NCBI GenBank assembly: GCA_965208945.1
Contig: OZ242366.1
Span: 2,666,001-2,730,000 of the forward strand
Source: JAPPLB01 sp965208945
GTDB lineage: Bacteria > Acidobacteriota > Terriglobia > Bryobacterales > UBA6623
Direction: 5' to 3'
DNA: 64,000 nt
The notes under the pieces: generated by a model
Database searches by the model: none
What the model saw: the letters and a program-made list of their open reading frames with translations, nothing else
Told to the model about the DNA's origin: nothing
Part shown: positions 1-8,532 of the stretch, in pieces
Layout: the number at the start of each line of letters is the position of its first letter
Position numbering within the stretch: the first letter of the stretch is position 1
Translations under genes and position numbers: made by a program

Positions 1-308
1 TCGTCGAGCTCGATCCGTCCGGGGCGCTTGCGCCAGCCGACCCTGATGCCGCTCAGCAGCCGCGTGCGCGGCCGCCGGAACAGAGCCGCCGATGACTCGA
101 CGGCGGCCAGCAGCTCGGCGCGGGCGTTGGCGGTGGCGCCGATTCGGCGGCGCAACGCGGCACGGTGGTCGCGCTTGACACGGTCCAGCGCCGCTTGTGC
201 CTCCTCGACCGTCTCGCGCAGCGCGTCGCGACGGCAGGCATACGCGGTCGCCAAGCTCTCGATCTCGTCCATCGAGCGGGATTGTGAGCCATCAGCAGAG
301 TTTGTCAT
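1..308 (-). CDS. Mu-like host-nuclease inhibitor Gam-like protein (3' end outside window)
   Basis: Reading leftward from an ATG at 308, the frame stays open to the window edge (about 102 codons). The N-terminal half is a charged helix with many Arg, Glu and Ala. It ends in a stretch containing LFRRPRTRLL and GIRVGWRKRPGRIEL, which resembles the conserved core of Mu-type Gam (host-nuclease inhibitor) proteins. An excellent ribosome binding site, AGGAGG, lies at 317-322, eight bases before the ATG, and fixes the start. Gam proteins bind DNA ends of transposing phage genomes and protect them from exonuclease. It runs in the same direction as the small gene upstream of it, as in a leftward early operon of a Mu-like prophage. 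Assignment is by motif memory and moderately sure. Confidence 0.6.
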   Translation of the reverse strand, partial: MTNSADGSQSRSMDEIESLATAYACRRDALRETVEEAQAALDRVKRDHRAALRRRIGATANARAELLAAVESSAALFRRPRTRLLSGIRVGWRKRPGRIELD

Positions 309-332
309 TGCATGGACCTCCTTTCGATCTCT

Positions 333-680
333 TCACGGGCTGTCTTTAGGGAAAGGTCGTGATTCGTGTCTCGTGCTACGAAATACGAGCAACGGACCAT
401 GAGCCTCGGCAGCTTTCATCCCTCTCCCTCCAGGCCCTTCCAGGCCAGCCGCCGCACGTTGCGGGCGCGGAATTTCCGCCGGCCACTCCAGCTCCTGCGG
501 CCAGCGCTCGGAGAATTTTTTCAAAAGAACCTCGGCACGGCGCAGAGTGATCGTGCGGCCCTGCTCCAATCGGGCGAAGGTGTCGCCGGATCCGGTGACG
601 TAGGTCGAGACGGTAGACAGGGTGAGCGCCCGGTGGGCTGCGTACCGCCGGGCCAGGGTGAGCATTGTGTCGCTATTCAT
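333..680 (-). CDS. Small phage early protein, helix-turn-helix-like
   Basis: A 115-residue protein whose first 70 residues (MNSDTMLTLARRYAAHRALT, then LSTVSTYVTGSG and LRRAEVLLKKFSERWP) look like the small hypothetical proteins found next to Gam and repressor genes in Mu-like prophages. The repeated short helices suggest a DNA-binding fold, but I recognise no specific family. The last 20 codons run through a CGTGNNN heptamer tract at 358-389, so the natural C-terminus may have been altered by that repeat. It is divergent from the repressor gene and shares an AT-rich control region with it. No clear Shine-Dalgarno sequence is visible. Confidence 0.55.
   Translation of the reverse strand: MNSDTMLTLARRYAAHRALTLSTVSTYVTGSGDTFARLEQGRTITLRRAEVLLKKFSERWPQELEWPAEIPRPQRAAAGLEGPGGRGMKAAEAHGPLLVFRSTRHESRPFPKDSP
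358..389 (+). repeat. CGTGNNN heptamer tract
   Basis: Tandem seven-base units of the form CGTGNNN (CGTGATT, CGTGTCT, CGTGCTA and so on). The same tract recurs in both orientations across the window, alone and inside RE1 elements. Here it lies at the 3' end of the small phage gene. Confidence 0.6.
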
Positions 681-685
681 GCGCA

Positions 686-757
686 GCGATTATCGCTATA
701 TATAGCAAGAATGTCAAGGTGTTATTTGCTACAAATAAAAAAAATTTTTCGCTAAAG
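686..757. promoter_or_regulatory. Divergent control region with candidate repressor operators
   Basis: An unusually AT-rich stretch separates the leftward early genes from the rightward repressor gene. It contains a perfect 12-bp palindrome GCTATATATAGC at 695-706 and two further GCTA-containing half-sites, TTTGCTACAAA near 725-735 and TTCGCTAAAG near 748-757. That arrangement fits binding of a dimeric phage repressor to both promoters. The operator role is inferred from position and symmetry only; no canonical -35/-10 pair could be fixed. Confidence 0.45.
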
Positions 758-758
758 T

Positions 759-1559
759 ATGCGAATGGACGTGCGTGACCTCCCTGCGATCGTCCGCCGT
801 GAGCTCCAGCGCCGGGGTACGAACCCTTTCCGAGCAGCCGTCGAGGCCCGGCTGCCCGGCAACGCGATCCGCTACGTTCTCGAAGGCAGAGAGCCGAAAG
901 TGGGCCGTATGGCGGAGGTCTGCAAGGCTCTAGGGCTGGAGTTCTATATCGGCCCGCCGCGCGGCCGGCCGGAGGACGCCACCAGCGAAGACGAAACGGT
1001 CCGAGCCGTCGAGGCGCGCCGCCCGCCGCAAGAGGCCGCGCTCTGGGACCGTCTGCGGGCAACGGCGCAGGAACTGAACCGCTTGCTCGAGCCGCCCGCC
1101 GAGGCCGACGACGATGCCCCGGCGCAACCGCCCACCGCGGCCGGAGTGATCGACTTTCCCGTGCGGCAGGTAGACCGCATGATTTTGTCCGTCGCGGCCG
1201 GCGGCGGCGCGGCGGAGATGGACGAAGCGGTGGTCGACCACCTCACGTTCCGTCGCGACTGGCTGGACCGCAACGGGCTCGATCCGAGCCAGTGCACGGT
1301 GGTGGACGTGCAAGGCGAGTCAATGGAGCCGACCTTGCCTGAGGGCTGCACGATCCTGGTGGACCGCGCCCGCCGCCGCCGCCGTGCCGACGGCATCTTC
1401 GTGGTGCGTACCGCTGACGGCGTGGTGGTCAAGCGTGCCGGCAAGAACGCCTCAGGCGCCTGGTTGCTGATCAGCGATCACCCGGCCTGGGAGCCCGTGC
1501 CCTGGCCGCGGGACGCCGTGGTCATCGGCGAGGTGAAGTGGATGGGAGTGACGTTATAA
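759..1559 (+). CDS. S24-family (CI/LexA-like) phage repressor
   Basis: A 266-residue transcriptional repressor. Residues 1 to about 65 form an N-terminal DNA-binding part. A proline/alanine-rich linker follows. The C-terminal half is a peptidase S24 domain with the nucleophile in GESMEPTLPEG and the catalytic lysine in GVVVKRAG, the Ser-Lys pair used for self-cleavage in LexA and CI repressors. It is the only rightward gene of the prophage edge and faces leftward early genes across an AT-rich operator region, as expected for lysogeny control. No phage genes follow to the right, so the prophage end probably lies within 1560-1704. ATG at 759 and ATG at 765 are both possible starts. Confidence 0.85.
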   Translation: MRMDVRDLPAIVRRELQRRGTNPFRAAVEARLPGNAIRYVLEGREPKVGRMAEVCKALGLEFYIGPPRGRPEDATSEDETVRAVEARRPPQEAALWDRLRATAQELNRLLEPPAEADDDAPAQPPTAAGVIDFPVRQVDRMILSVAAGGGAAEMDEAVVDHLTFRRDWLDRNGLDPSQCTVVDVQGESMEPTLPEGCTILVDRARRRRRADGIFVVRTADGVVVKRAGKNASGAWLLISDHPAWEPVPWPRDAVVIGEVKWMGVTL

Positions 1560-1704
1560 GGCCGGGTCTCGGAAAAAATCATAAAAGGTATGATTCGTCC
1601 GACAGAGTGGGCTCAGCCTGAAGCCGCAACGCTTCCGGGATCGGCTGGATCGGGCTGTCAGTAGGCCACTCGAGCTACTTCCCACGAAATACAAGTCACG
1701 AAAG

Positions 1705-2427
1705 ATGGTCAACTCGCTAACGCGGCCGTTCTCCAGCACCAAGTTGCAGCGATTTCTTGACGGATCGGTAATCTTGGCGGCCGTGGCGACCGTCCCGATC
1801 ATCGTCCTCCAGATCTCCGGGCGCACGTCTCCCGCGATCGTCACGATCGATTGGGTGATATGGGCCGTTTTTGCAATCGACCTTGCGGCAGGCGTCGCTG
1901 GTGGCAGCAGGCCGCGCCTCCATCGCGTTCTCGACGCGGTGATCGTGGTTACGAGCTTTCCACTGCTTCCGGACCTTCTGTCCACAACCCGCTTGATTCG
2001 TCTCACGCGCTTGTTCCGGGTGATCCGGGTCGTGGCGGTGGTCGGTCGAGCCGTTCCTGCTCTTCGCGCCACGGTAGGGCGCACAGGCTTTCTTTATCTT
2101 GCTGGTACGGTTCTCCTGATCGTGATTGCCGGCGCCGGTATCCTCACGATCGTGGAACCCGAAACGGCGGGGTTCTGGTCGGCTGTATGGTGGGCACTGG
2201 TCACCACCACCACCGTTGGGTATGGGGATATTGCCCCCGTGTCCCTGCCCGGCCGCGTGATCGCCGTGGTGTTGATGGTTTGCGGAATCAGTCTCATCGC
2301 AGCCCTGAGCGCGTCGATCGCGGCCTATTTTGTAGGGTCCGACTCGGACGTGCGGCTGCGACGAATCGAAACGCGCCTGGAACAGATCGAACAGGAGTTG
2401 ATAGCGAAACGGACAAACAGGAAATGA
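1705..2427 (+). CDS. Voltage-gated-type potassium channel
   Basis: A 240-residue membrane protein of the six-helix ion-channel superfamily. Hydrophobic segments near residues 22-45, 48-65 and 70-90 precede an S4-like segment rich in regularly spaced arginines (RLIRLTRLFRVIRVV). The pore loop carries the potassium selectivity filter TTTTVGYGD (Tyr at about residue 173). After the last membrane helix there is a short coiled coil (LRRIETRLEQIEQELI) that may help tetramerise. Its stop overlaps the start of a small reading frame by an ATGA, suggesting it heads a three-gene unit with the penicillin acylase. The upstream 145 bases contain a degenerate copy of the heptamer repeat on the other strand. 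Confidence 0.85.
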   Translation: MVNSLTRPFSSTKLQRFLDGSVILAAVATVPIIVLQISGRTSPAIVTIDWVIWAVFAIDLAAGVAGGSRPRLHRVLDAVIVVTSFPLLPDLLSTTRLIRLTRLFRVIRVVAVVGRAVPALRATVGRTGFLYLAGTVLLIVIAGAGILTIVEPETAGFWSAVWWALVTTTTVGYGDIAPVSLPGRVIAVVLMVCGISLIAALSASIAAYFVGSDSDVRLRRIETRLEQIEQELIAKRTNRK

Positions 2428-2582
2428 ATCGGCTGCGCTGCTCCTACTGCACAGGATTTGCCACCGGCAGGAGTTCTGCTTGCGGAGGAATCATCGCGGC
2501 TGGGCAGCCGCAATGGGTCGAGGATGAGCGCTTCGCAATGGCCGACCGGCTGCGAGCGGAATGCGACGAGGCTTCTGGATGA
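2424..2582 (+). CDS. Possible 52-residue cysteine-containing small protein
   Basis: This frame starts at an ATG overlapping the channel stop codon (ATGA at 2424-2427). It ends at a TGA overlapping the acylase ATG (ATGA at 2579-2582). Overlap at both ends is the spacing expected of a translationally coupled middle gene and leaves no unexplained gap. The product begins MNRLRCSYCTG and contains three cysteines, then an acidic tail. I recognise no family. It may simply be a leader that delivers ribosomes to the acylase start. Confidence 0.4.
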   Translation: MNRLRCSYCTGFATGRSSACGGIIAAGQPQWVEDERFAMADRLRAECDEASG

Positions 2583-4996
2583 TCCGGAATCTCCCCCGCC
2601 GGGCTTTGCGAACCGTGGCAAAGCTGATCCTGATACTGGCGATCGCAGGCGTGGTCATGTTCTTCTGGTTCCGCACCTCGCTCCCCCGGCTCGACGGATC
2701 AGTGACCGTCGCCGGTCTTGAGCAGCCGGTCTCGATCGTTCGCGACAAGCGCGGCATCCCTCATATCTACGCCAAAACCGAAAACGACGCCTGGTTCGCC
2801 CTCGGCTATGTCCATGCGCAGGACAGATTGTTCCAGATGGAGATGCAGCGGCGGATCGTACAGGGACGGCTGTCGGAAATCATCGGCGCCTCAGGCCTGT
2901 TGTCCGACCGGATGTTCCGCTCCCTCGGCCTGTACCGGCGCGCGCAAGAGAGCTTGAAACATCTGCAAGCAGAGCCGCTTGCAATGCTCGAAGCTTACAC
3001 GGCCGGGGTGAACCAGTGGCTGCTGACCCGCAAAGGCACGCTGCCGCCGGAATTCAACCTGTTCTTCGTGGAATTCGAGCCCTGGGACCCAGCGGACACC
3101 ATCGTCTGGGGCAAGCTGATGGCGGTCCGGCTGTCAACGGACTGGAAGAGCGAGCTGCTCCGGGCACGGATTGTCCAGGAGGCCGGCGAGGCTTCCATCC
3201 CGGTTCTTTTCCCTCCCTATCCGGGCGACGCGCCCATAACGATCAAGTCCTACGAAGAGGGCCTGCTGAAAGAACTGGATCTCGGAGCGCTGTTAGCCGC
3301 CCTGCCGCATGAAGTGCTCGGCGCGGGGGCCTCCAACGCCTGGGCGCTCAGCCCCGAGCGGACGGACACTGGAGCGGCAATTCTGGCGAGCGATCCTCAT
3401 CTCGACATGAATGCGCCAGTGTTGTGGTATCTCGTTCAGATTAATGCTCCAGGTCTGAGTCTCAACGGCGCCACCGTGCCGGGCGGGCCGTTGCTCATTC
3501 TGGGTCATAACCGCCACATCGCCTGGGGTATGACGTCCGCCCACATCGATACCGACGACATCATTCTGGAAAAACTCGATCCGAGCGATCCGACCCGCTA
3601 CCTCGTCGGCGACAAGTCGCTTGCCTTCGACATCCGCACGGAAAAGATCAAGGTTCGGTTCGGTGAGGATGTAAAGCTTACGATCCGCGAATCGCGCAAC
3701 GGGCCGGCGCTCGACATCGGTGATGACTTGAAGGATCTCGAGAAGAAGGAACAGCGCGTCGCCGTTCTGCGCTCGCCCTGGCTGAGCCGGGCGGACACCA
3801 ACTCCGCCAGCTTTGCCGAGGTCAACAAGGCGAAGAACTGGGACGAGTTCAGAAACGCCCTGCGCCTGTTTGTCGGTCCGGTGCAGAATTTCGTCTACGC
3901 CGACAAGTTGGGCAACATCGGCTATCTCGTTCCCGGCGTCATCCCGGTTCGCAAGCTCACGGACTCCGGCTATTTGCCTCAGGACGGCTCCGATCCCGAC
4001 AGCGAACTGACCGGCTACATTCCCAACGGCGCGCTGCCGCAAAGCTACAATCCACCGGACGGCGTGCTGATCACCGCCAACAACAGGATCGCCGGCGGCG
4101 ACTATCCCTATTTCCTGTCAAAAAGCTGGGGCGACCATTATCGCGCGACACGGATTGCGCAACTCGTGGCTGCGAAACGGCGGTTCACGCCGGACGAGAT
4201 CGCCCGGATGCAGGCTGACCATGTCTCACTCGCCGCGCGAGCTACCCTACAGCCGATGCTGAAGTTCAAACCGGCCGACGAACTGCAACGGCGCACTATC
4301 GAAATGATGAAGGGCTGGGACGGCGCCATGGCGCTTACCCGGCCGGAGCCGCTGATCTACACCGTCTGGTTCTACGAACTGAACCGCCGTCTCTACGGCG
4401 ACGAACTGGGCGATGTCGCCGACCGATTTGTTTCCTACCGTCCGGAAGTGGTCATCAACATCCTGACAAACCACCGGAAATGGTGTGACGATGTCCGGAC
4501 CAGCGCGACGGAGGACTGCCCGGCGATTCTGCAACAGAGCCTGACGGCGGCGCTGGATTTCCTCTCTGGCAAGCTGGGCGACGATCCGTGGCTCTGGCGC
4601 TGGGGTGATCTGCATTATGCCGAAATGCGGCACCAGGCCTTCGGCCCGATTCCACTGCTCAACCGGCTGACCACGATCCGGATCGCCGCCAACGGCTCCC
4701 GCCATACGGTGAACAAGGCAGCGATGAACTACCGCGACGCCAATCCGTTCGCGACGCGACAGGGCGCGGGTTTCCGCGGCGTCTACGATTTCTCCGACCT
4801 GAAAAAATCCTGCTTCACCATCAGCAGCGGCCAGTCCGGCAACCCCTATTCCTTCTATTACGACAACTTGGTGCAGGACTGGCGCGACGTGCGCCACTGG
4901 CGGTTGGCGCCGGATGAAGCAGCAGCGCGTCAGAGCGCCGTCGGCGTGCTGACCTTGTCTCCAAAAAGCTCGAACGCTCCGGGATCCGACGAATGA
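2579..4996 (+). CDS. Penicillin acylase family N-terminal nucleophile hydrolase
   Basis: An 805-residue exported enzyme. One hydrophobic segment (residues about 15-33) acts as signal anchor or signal peptide. The alpha-chain region contains VSIVRDKRGIPHIYA and ALGYVHAQDRLFQMEM, typical of the family. The autoproteolytic site is at GAGASNAWAL, where Ser252 would become the N-terminal nucleophile of the beta chain. GHNRHIAWGMT further on is the conserved beta-chain motif. Family members hydrolyse amides such as beta-lactams and acyl-homoserine lactones, so natural substrate cannot be named. The start at 2579 is chosen because it overlaps the preceding stop; an ATG at 2561 is in frame. Confidence 0.85.
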   Translation: MIRNLPRRALRTVAKLILILAIAGVVMFFWFRTSLPRLDGSVTVAGLEQPVSIVRDKRGIPHIYAKTENDAWFALGYVHAQDRLFQMEMQRRIVQGRLSEIIGASGLLSDRMFRSLGLYRRAQESLKHLQAEPLAMLEAYTAGVNQWLLTRKGTLPPEFNLFFVEFEPWDPADTIVWGKLMAVRLSTDWKSELLRARIVQEAGEASIPVLFPPYPGDAPITIKSYEEGLLKELDLGALLAALPHEVLGAGASNAWALSPERTDTGAAILASDPHLDMNAPVLWYLVQINAPGLSLNGATVPGGPLLILGHNRHIAWGMTSAHIDTDDIILEKLDPSDPTRYLVGDKSLAFDIRTEKIKVRFGEDVKLTIRESRNGPALDIGDDLKDLEKKEQRVAVLRSPWLSRADTNSASFAEVNKAKNWDEFRNALRLFVGPVQNFVYADKLGNIGYLVPGVIPVRKLTDSGYLPQDGSDPDSELTGYIPNGALPQSYNPPDGVLITANNRIAGGDYPYFLSKSWGDHYRATRIAQLVAAKRRFTPDEIARMQADHVSLAARATLQPMLKFKPADELQRRTIEMMKGWDGAMALTRPEPLIYTVWFYELNRRLYGDELGDVADRFVSYRPEVVINILTNHRKWCDDVRTSATEDCPAILQQSLTAALDFLSGKLGDDPWLWRWGDLHYAEMRHQAFGPIPLLNRLTTIRIAANGSRHTVNKAAMNYRDANPFATRQGAGFRGVYDFSDLKKSCFTISSGQSGNPYSFYYDNLVQDWRDVRHWRLAPDEAAARQSAVGVLTLSPKSSNAPGSDE

Positions 4997-5062
4997 CCGT
5001 CGCCGCGCTGGATGTCCTCGAATCCGCCGGGCTCTTGCGGGACTGGCCTGCATTTCTCACCA
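4993..5062 (+). pseudogene. 5' fragment of a gene truncated by RE1 copy A
   Basis: An ATG overlaps the acylase stop (ATGA at 4993-4996) and opens a frame of 23 codons beginning MTVAALDVLESAGLLRDW. It then runs into the left end of RE1 copy A and stops. Coupled start and coding-like composition suggest a fourth gene of the unit whose body was lost or displaced. Nothing recognisable continues on the far side of the repeat. Confidence 0.3.
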
Positions 5063-5228
5063 TTTGACGGCCGCAGCACGCGATAAGACCGCCATGACTT
5101 CTTTGCGCTTGCTTGCTGGGCTCACGATGTACGGTTCAAGTACACCTGCGCGCGCCAAGCGGGTCGCGCCTCGCCCTGACAGCCTTCTCACGCACTTCGC
5201 CTCGCCACGTGGTCAGAAATGCAGGTCA
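5044..5228 (+). repeat. RE1 copy A (diverged)
   Basis: Full-length but the most diverged copy of the dispersed repeat. Its left end reads TGGCCTGCAT and its right end ATGCAGGTCA, so the outer bases still pair allowing one G-T. The central part (GCGCTTGCTTGC, then GTACACCTGCGCGCGCCAAG) is recognisable. The 146 bases to its right up to 5374 hold a short heptamer-like tract on the opposite strand near 5335-5360 and no gene I can support. Confidence 0.75.
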
Positions 5229-5374
5229 GGCGATGAGCACGCCGCTCCGGCGCCAGCGCGCCCTGTCCAGCCGCGTAATCGCGGTAATGTTGATGGCTTA
5301 CGGAGCGCATCACGAAGCACGCATCGAGCCGCAGGCGCCCGTGCTACGCATCACGAGACAAGAGACACAGCCTT

Positions 5375-6511
5375 CTACAGGCCGGCTTCGGTGGCTTCGA
5401 TCAATGCATCCACGACCCTTCTGAGCGCCTCTTCGGGCGTAGCTCCGGACTGCAGCGCCGCTCGATAGGCCTCGACCTGCAGGTGGGAGCTGGTTCCCCG
5501 CGAGATGATGTTTCGGGCGTGTTCGATCTCTTTCACGCAATCGAAGAACTCCGCATCCTCGCGTAGGATCCCGAGCAGTTCTTCCATGAGGTCGGGGAAG
5601 GGGACGATCTCTCCTCGTCCGAAGTCCACCATGCCCTGGTCCAGGCCGTAGCGCTGCGCCCTCCAGCGATTCTCTTCCACCAGCATCCGTGCGTAGACCC
5701 GCCAGCGCTGGTTGTCCCGCCGCAGCCGGTAGAGCATGCGGCACACGCAACGGAACAGCGCGGCGCAACAGATGGCATCGTCGATGCGGGTGCAGACGTC
5801 GGTGATCCGCATCTCCAGTGTCGGGAAGCGGGCGCTCGGCCTGACGTCCCACCAGATCTTCGTGGCGTCCTCGAGAAGCCCCGCGGCGATCATCAGCTCG
5901 ACGGCGCGGCGGTATTCTCCGTAGCTCGCGAAGTTCTCCGGCAGTCCGGTCCGTGGCAACTCATCGAAAACGCATAGCCGGTACGAGTGGAGTCCTGTCT
6001 CGGTGCCTTCCCAGAAAGGAGAGGACGTGCTCAGGGCGAGAAGATGGGGCAGGAAATAAGGGATCTGGTTGAAGAGATCGATGCGGAGATTGTCTTCTTC
6101 GATGCCGACATGGACGTGCATGCCGCAGATGAGCAGCCGGTGGGCGACAACCTGCATGTCCTCCTGCAGGATGCGGTACCTCAACTTGTCAGTGGGCTTC
6201 TGCTTGCGCCATTGAGCAAAGGGATGCGTCGACGCAGCGATCGGCGCCAGACCGTGTTCACTGGCGATCTCCGCAACGGTGCGTCGCAAGTGCATCAAAT
6301 CAGCCCGCGCCTCGGCGATGGATCTGCAGACCGAGGTACCGACTTCAATCTGCGTGCGAAGGAATTCCCGGCTGAAGTGGCCGGAGAGCTGTATCTCGTA
6401 GGCCTCGATGAGGGCGCGCGGCGGCTCGCTGACTAGATCCCGCGACTGGCGGTCGACGAGAAGGTACTCTTCCTCGATCCCGATGCTGAAGCTGGGCTCT
6501 CGCAGAGGCAT
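5375..6511 (-). CDS. GCS2-type carboxylate-amine ligase (YbdK-like)
   Basis: A 378-residue ATP-dependent ligase of the glutamate-cysteine ligase 2 family. It opens with SIGIEEEYLLVD, the acidic metal/ATP-binding motif. It also contains CGMHVHVGIE and FPTLEMRITDVC, both conserved in YbdK-like enzymes. These join an amino acid carboxylate to an amine; many are weak glutamate-cysteine ligases and some make gamma-glutamyl amides. The ATG at 6511 overlaps the stop of the upstream N-formylglutamate amidohydrolase gene by one base (TGATG), so the two are one operon. A longer upstream frame exists but has no coding character. The pairing suggests work on glutamyl derivatives, an inference from context. 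Confidence 0.8.
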   Translation of the reverse strand: MPLREPSFSIGIEEEYLLVDRQSRDLVSEPPRALIEAYEIQLSGHFSREFLRTQIEVGTSVCRSIAEARADLMHLRRTVAEIASEHGLAPIAASTHPFAQWRKQKPTDKLRYRILQEDMQVVAHRLLICGMHVHVGIEEDNLRIDLFNQIPYFLPHLLALSTSSPFWEGTETGLHSYRLCVFDELPRTGLPENFASYGEYRRAVELMIAAGLLEDATKIWWDVRPSARFPTLEMRITDVCTRIDDAICCAALFRCVCRMLYRLRRDNQRWRVYARMLVEENRWRAQRYGLDQGMVDFGRGEIVPFPDLMEELLGILREDAEFFDCVKEIEHARNIISRGTSSHLQVEAYRAALQSGATPEEALRRVVDALIEATEAGL

Positions 6512-7353
6512 CAACTCACTCCGGGACGGGAGCACAAGTTGCCGACGACACCTGCCAAGGCATCGCCGAGCATATCGGCATAGAGTTCGATTCCGGCCCG
6601 GTCGCGGATCAGGTCTTCGCGGATTTCGATGAGGGCGCTGGGAACTCCAGCGGACGAAGCGTGGAACTCCTGCGAGAAGTCGAAATGGTCTCGGGCTGAA
6701 TAGGGCTTGTTGTCCCCAACGAGGATTCCGGGATTGGAGCGAAGTGCTTCGATGAGAGGCCGCGCCACCCGCGGATCCTGGTCCCAGAGCACTCCGAAGT
6801 GCCAGGGCCGTGCGCAACCGTTCAACTTGGGCGTGAAGCTATGGATGGCTGCGAAGATCGGCGCTGAGCCTGCGCGCCGGATGCGTTCGAGAACGCTCGC
6901 AATGGCCTGGTGGTAGGGCGTGAACAAAGCCTCGGCGCGGCGCGCGGCCTCCGTCGGATCGAGCCCGAGATTGCCCGGGATGACCGTGCCGTCGCTGACT
7001 TCCAGGATGGACGTCTCGGACCCGGGCTTACGGTTGCAGTCGATGACGAGGCGCGAATAGCTGCTGAACACGGCCGGAGCATCGAACCGCTCCGAAAGCC
7101 GTCGCGTCACCTCCGCGGCGCCGATGTCCCACCCGATGTGGCGCTCGATATCCCTCGAGTCGAGTCCGAGATTGCCCAGGGATTCGGGCACGGCATGCGA
7201 AGCGTGGTCGCAGGTGAGCACCAGCGGAGTGCGGCTGGCCGCGTTGACGATGCAACAGGGAGGTGGCTCGTGCTCCGCCAGCAGTGGCGTGTGCCTCGTT
7301 AGAGGTCTCTCCGCGGTCTCGATTTCACCTCTCACGGCCGCATCTCTGTCCAA
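6511..7353 (-). CDS. N-formylglutamate amidohydrolase family protein
   Basis: A 280-residue metal-dependent amidohydrolase. The signature LVLTCDHASHAVPE near residue 45 supplies the metal-binding Asp-His, and YSRLVIDCNRKPG plus AAIHSFTPKLNG are the other conserved blocks. The family releases formate or another acyl group from N-substituted glutamate. It is the first gene of a two-gene leftward operon with the carboxylate-amine ligase. The extreme N-terminus (about 35 residues before TPLVLTCDHA) is less certain, and a later start is possible. Confidence 0.85.
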   Translation of the reverse strand: MDRDAAVRGEIETAERPLTRHTPLLAEHEPPPCCIVNAASRTPLVLTCDHASHAVPESLGNLGLDSRDIERHIGWDIGAAEVTRRLSERFDAPAVFSSYSRLVIDCNRKPGSETSILEVSDGTVIPGNLGLDPTEAARRAEALFTPYHQAIASVLERIRRAGSAPIFAAIHSFTPKLNGCARPWHFGVLWDQDPRVARPLIEALRSNPGILVGDNKPYSARDHFDFSQEFHASSAGVPSALIEIREDLIRDRAGIELYADMLGDALAGVVGNLCSRPGVS

Positions 7354-7782
7354 AGCTCGATTCGGAATTGACGCCGGCTGGGCTTCGCGCCCTCAAGTTC
7401 ACAGCGGCAGCGGCAGCGGCTCGATGCGGCGTTTGAAGAAGCTCTCGATCGGATGTTTCAAGATCGATCCTTGGCATTCTAGCAACATACCGAGGCGTGA
7501 ATGAGGGGAAGGCCGTATTTCGTAGTCCGGGACGGCAAACTTCTTGAGCGTTGCAGGGACACTCCCGATGACCTTCCCCGAGATACGAAACACAGGAGAG
7601 ATCCGCGTTCTGCATTCGGAACGGGCGGCATATGAAGTTCAGCAGGTCGTAGAAAGAGCTGCGGTGGAGGCTGAGCGACGACCCGGTCGTCGTCGAGCTG
7701 AAGGAAGTCGCGCTCCGCGCCGCCGCGTGAGGCAATCTGCGAAGATGGGCCCTGGAGCGCAGGGTCGATCAGGGGGAAGAAC
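7354..7782. other. Intergenic region without a supported gene
   Basis: 429 bases between divergent genes. There are no long frames with coding character. A short heptamer-like piece (GATACGAAACACAGGAGAG) lies near 7580. The last 60 bases lead to the ribosome binding site GGGGGAAG of the next gene. Confidence 0.5.
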
Positions 7783-8532
7783 GTGACGAAGATCGGGTTG
7801 ATCGCGGGCCTGCTGGCCGCTTTGACTGCCTGGGCTGAGTCAGGACAGCGGGCGGGGGAATCGCGGGAGTTCGACGGGATGGAGTTCGTGTGGGTGCCGT
7901 CGGGGGAGTTCCCGATGGGCTCGACCAGCGCTGAAGCCAGGAGTAACGAGCAGCCGGTGACGCAGGTTCGGATCAGCCGGGGGTATTGGCTGGGCAAGTA
8001 CGAGGTGACGCAGGGGGAGTGGCAGTCGGTGATGGGATCGAACCCCTCGAGGTTCTCGGGGTGCGGGAACTGTCCGGTGGAGAAGGTTTCCTGGAATGAT
8101 GCGCAGGAGTTCATCGAGCGGCTGAACCAGGGACCGGGCGGGACGCGGTACCGGTTGCCGACAGAGGCGGAGTGGGAGTACGCGGCGCGGGCGGGAACGA
8201 GCGGGGACCGCTACAGTGGGGATTTGGACGCGATCGCGCGGTACGGCGAGGGCCTCGAAGGCAGCACGCATCCGGTGGGTCGGAAGGATCCCAACGCGTG
8301 GGGACTGCACGACATGCTGGGGAACGTGTACGAGTGGGTGCAGGACTGGTACGGCGGCTATCCAGGAGGAACGGTGACGGATCCTCGGGGTCCGGATTCA
8401 GGCTCGAGCCGGGTGTTCCGGGGCGGCAGTTGGTTCAGCCCTGCCAGGAACTGCCGTGCGTCGTATCGCTACGACTTCTCGCCCGGAGCCCGCAACTTCA
8501 TTCTCGGCGTCCGCCTGCTAAGGACGGAATAA
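7783..8532 (+). CDS. SUMF1/formylglycine-generating-enzyme-like exported protein
   Basis: A 249-residue protein with an N-terminal signal peptide (hydrophobic residues 4-17, cut near AWA). A full FGE-sulfatase domain follows: FVWVPSGEFPMGS, GYWLGKYEVTQGEW, NCPVEKVSWNDAQEF, RLPTEAEWEYAARAG, GLHDMLGNVYEWVQDWYG and VFRGGSW. Only one cysteine is kept in the C-terminal block (ARNCRASYR) where true formylglycine-generating enzymes need two, so sulfatase activation is doubtful. It is better called a SUMF1/EgtB/PvdO-type domain protein. GTG at 7783 follows a strong GGGGGAAG ribosome binding site. Confidence 0.8.
   Translation: MTKIGLIAGLLAALTAWAESGQRAGESREFDGMEFVWVPSGEFPMGSTSAEARSNEQPVTQVRISRGYWLGKYEVTQGEWQSVMGSNPSRFSGCGNCPVEKVSWNDAQEFIERLNQGPGGTRYRLPTEAEWEYAARAGTSGDRYSGDLDAIARYGEGLEGSTHPVGRKDPNAWGLHDMLGNVYEWVQDWYGGYPGGTVTDPRGPDSGSSRVFRGGSWFSPARNCRASYRYDFSPGARNFILGVRLLRTE

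Noticed and set aside
7783..8532. SUMF1-like protein as activator of the sulfatase-fold enzymes at 48.8-54 kb
   Set aside because: Those enzymes lack the target motif, and this protein lacks the paired active-site cysteines; the genes are 40 kb apart.
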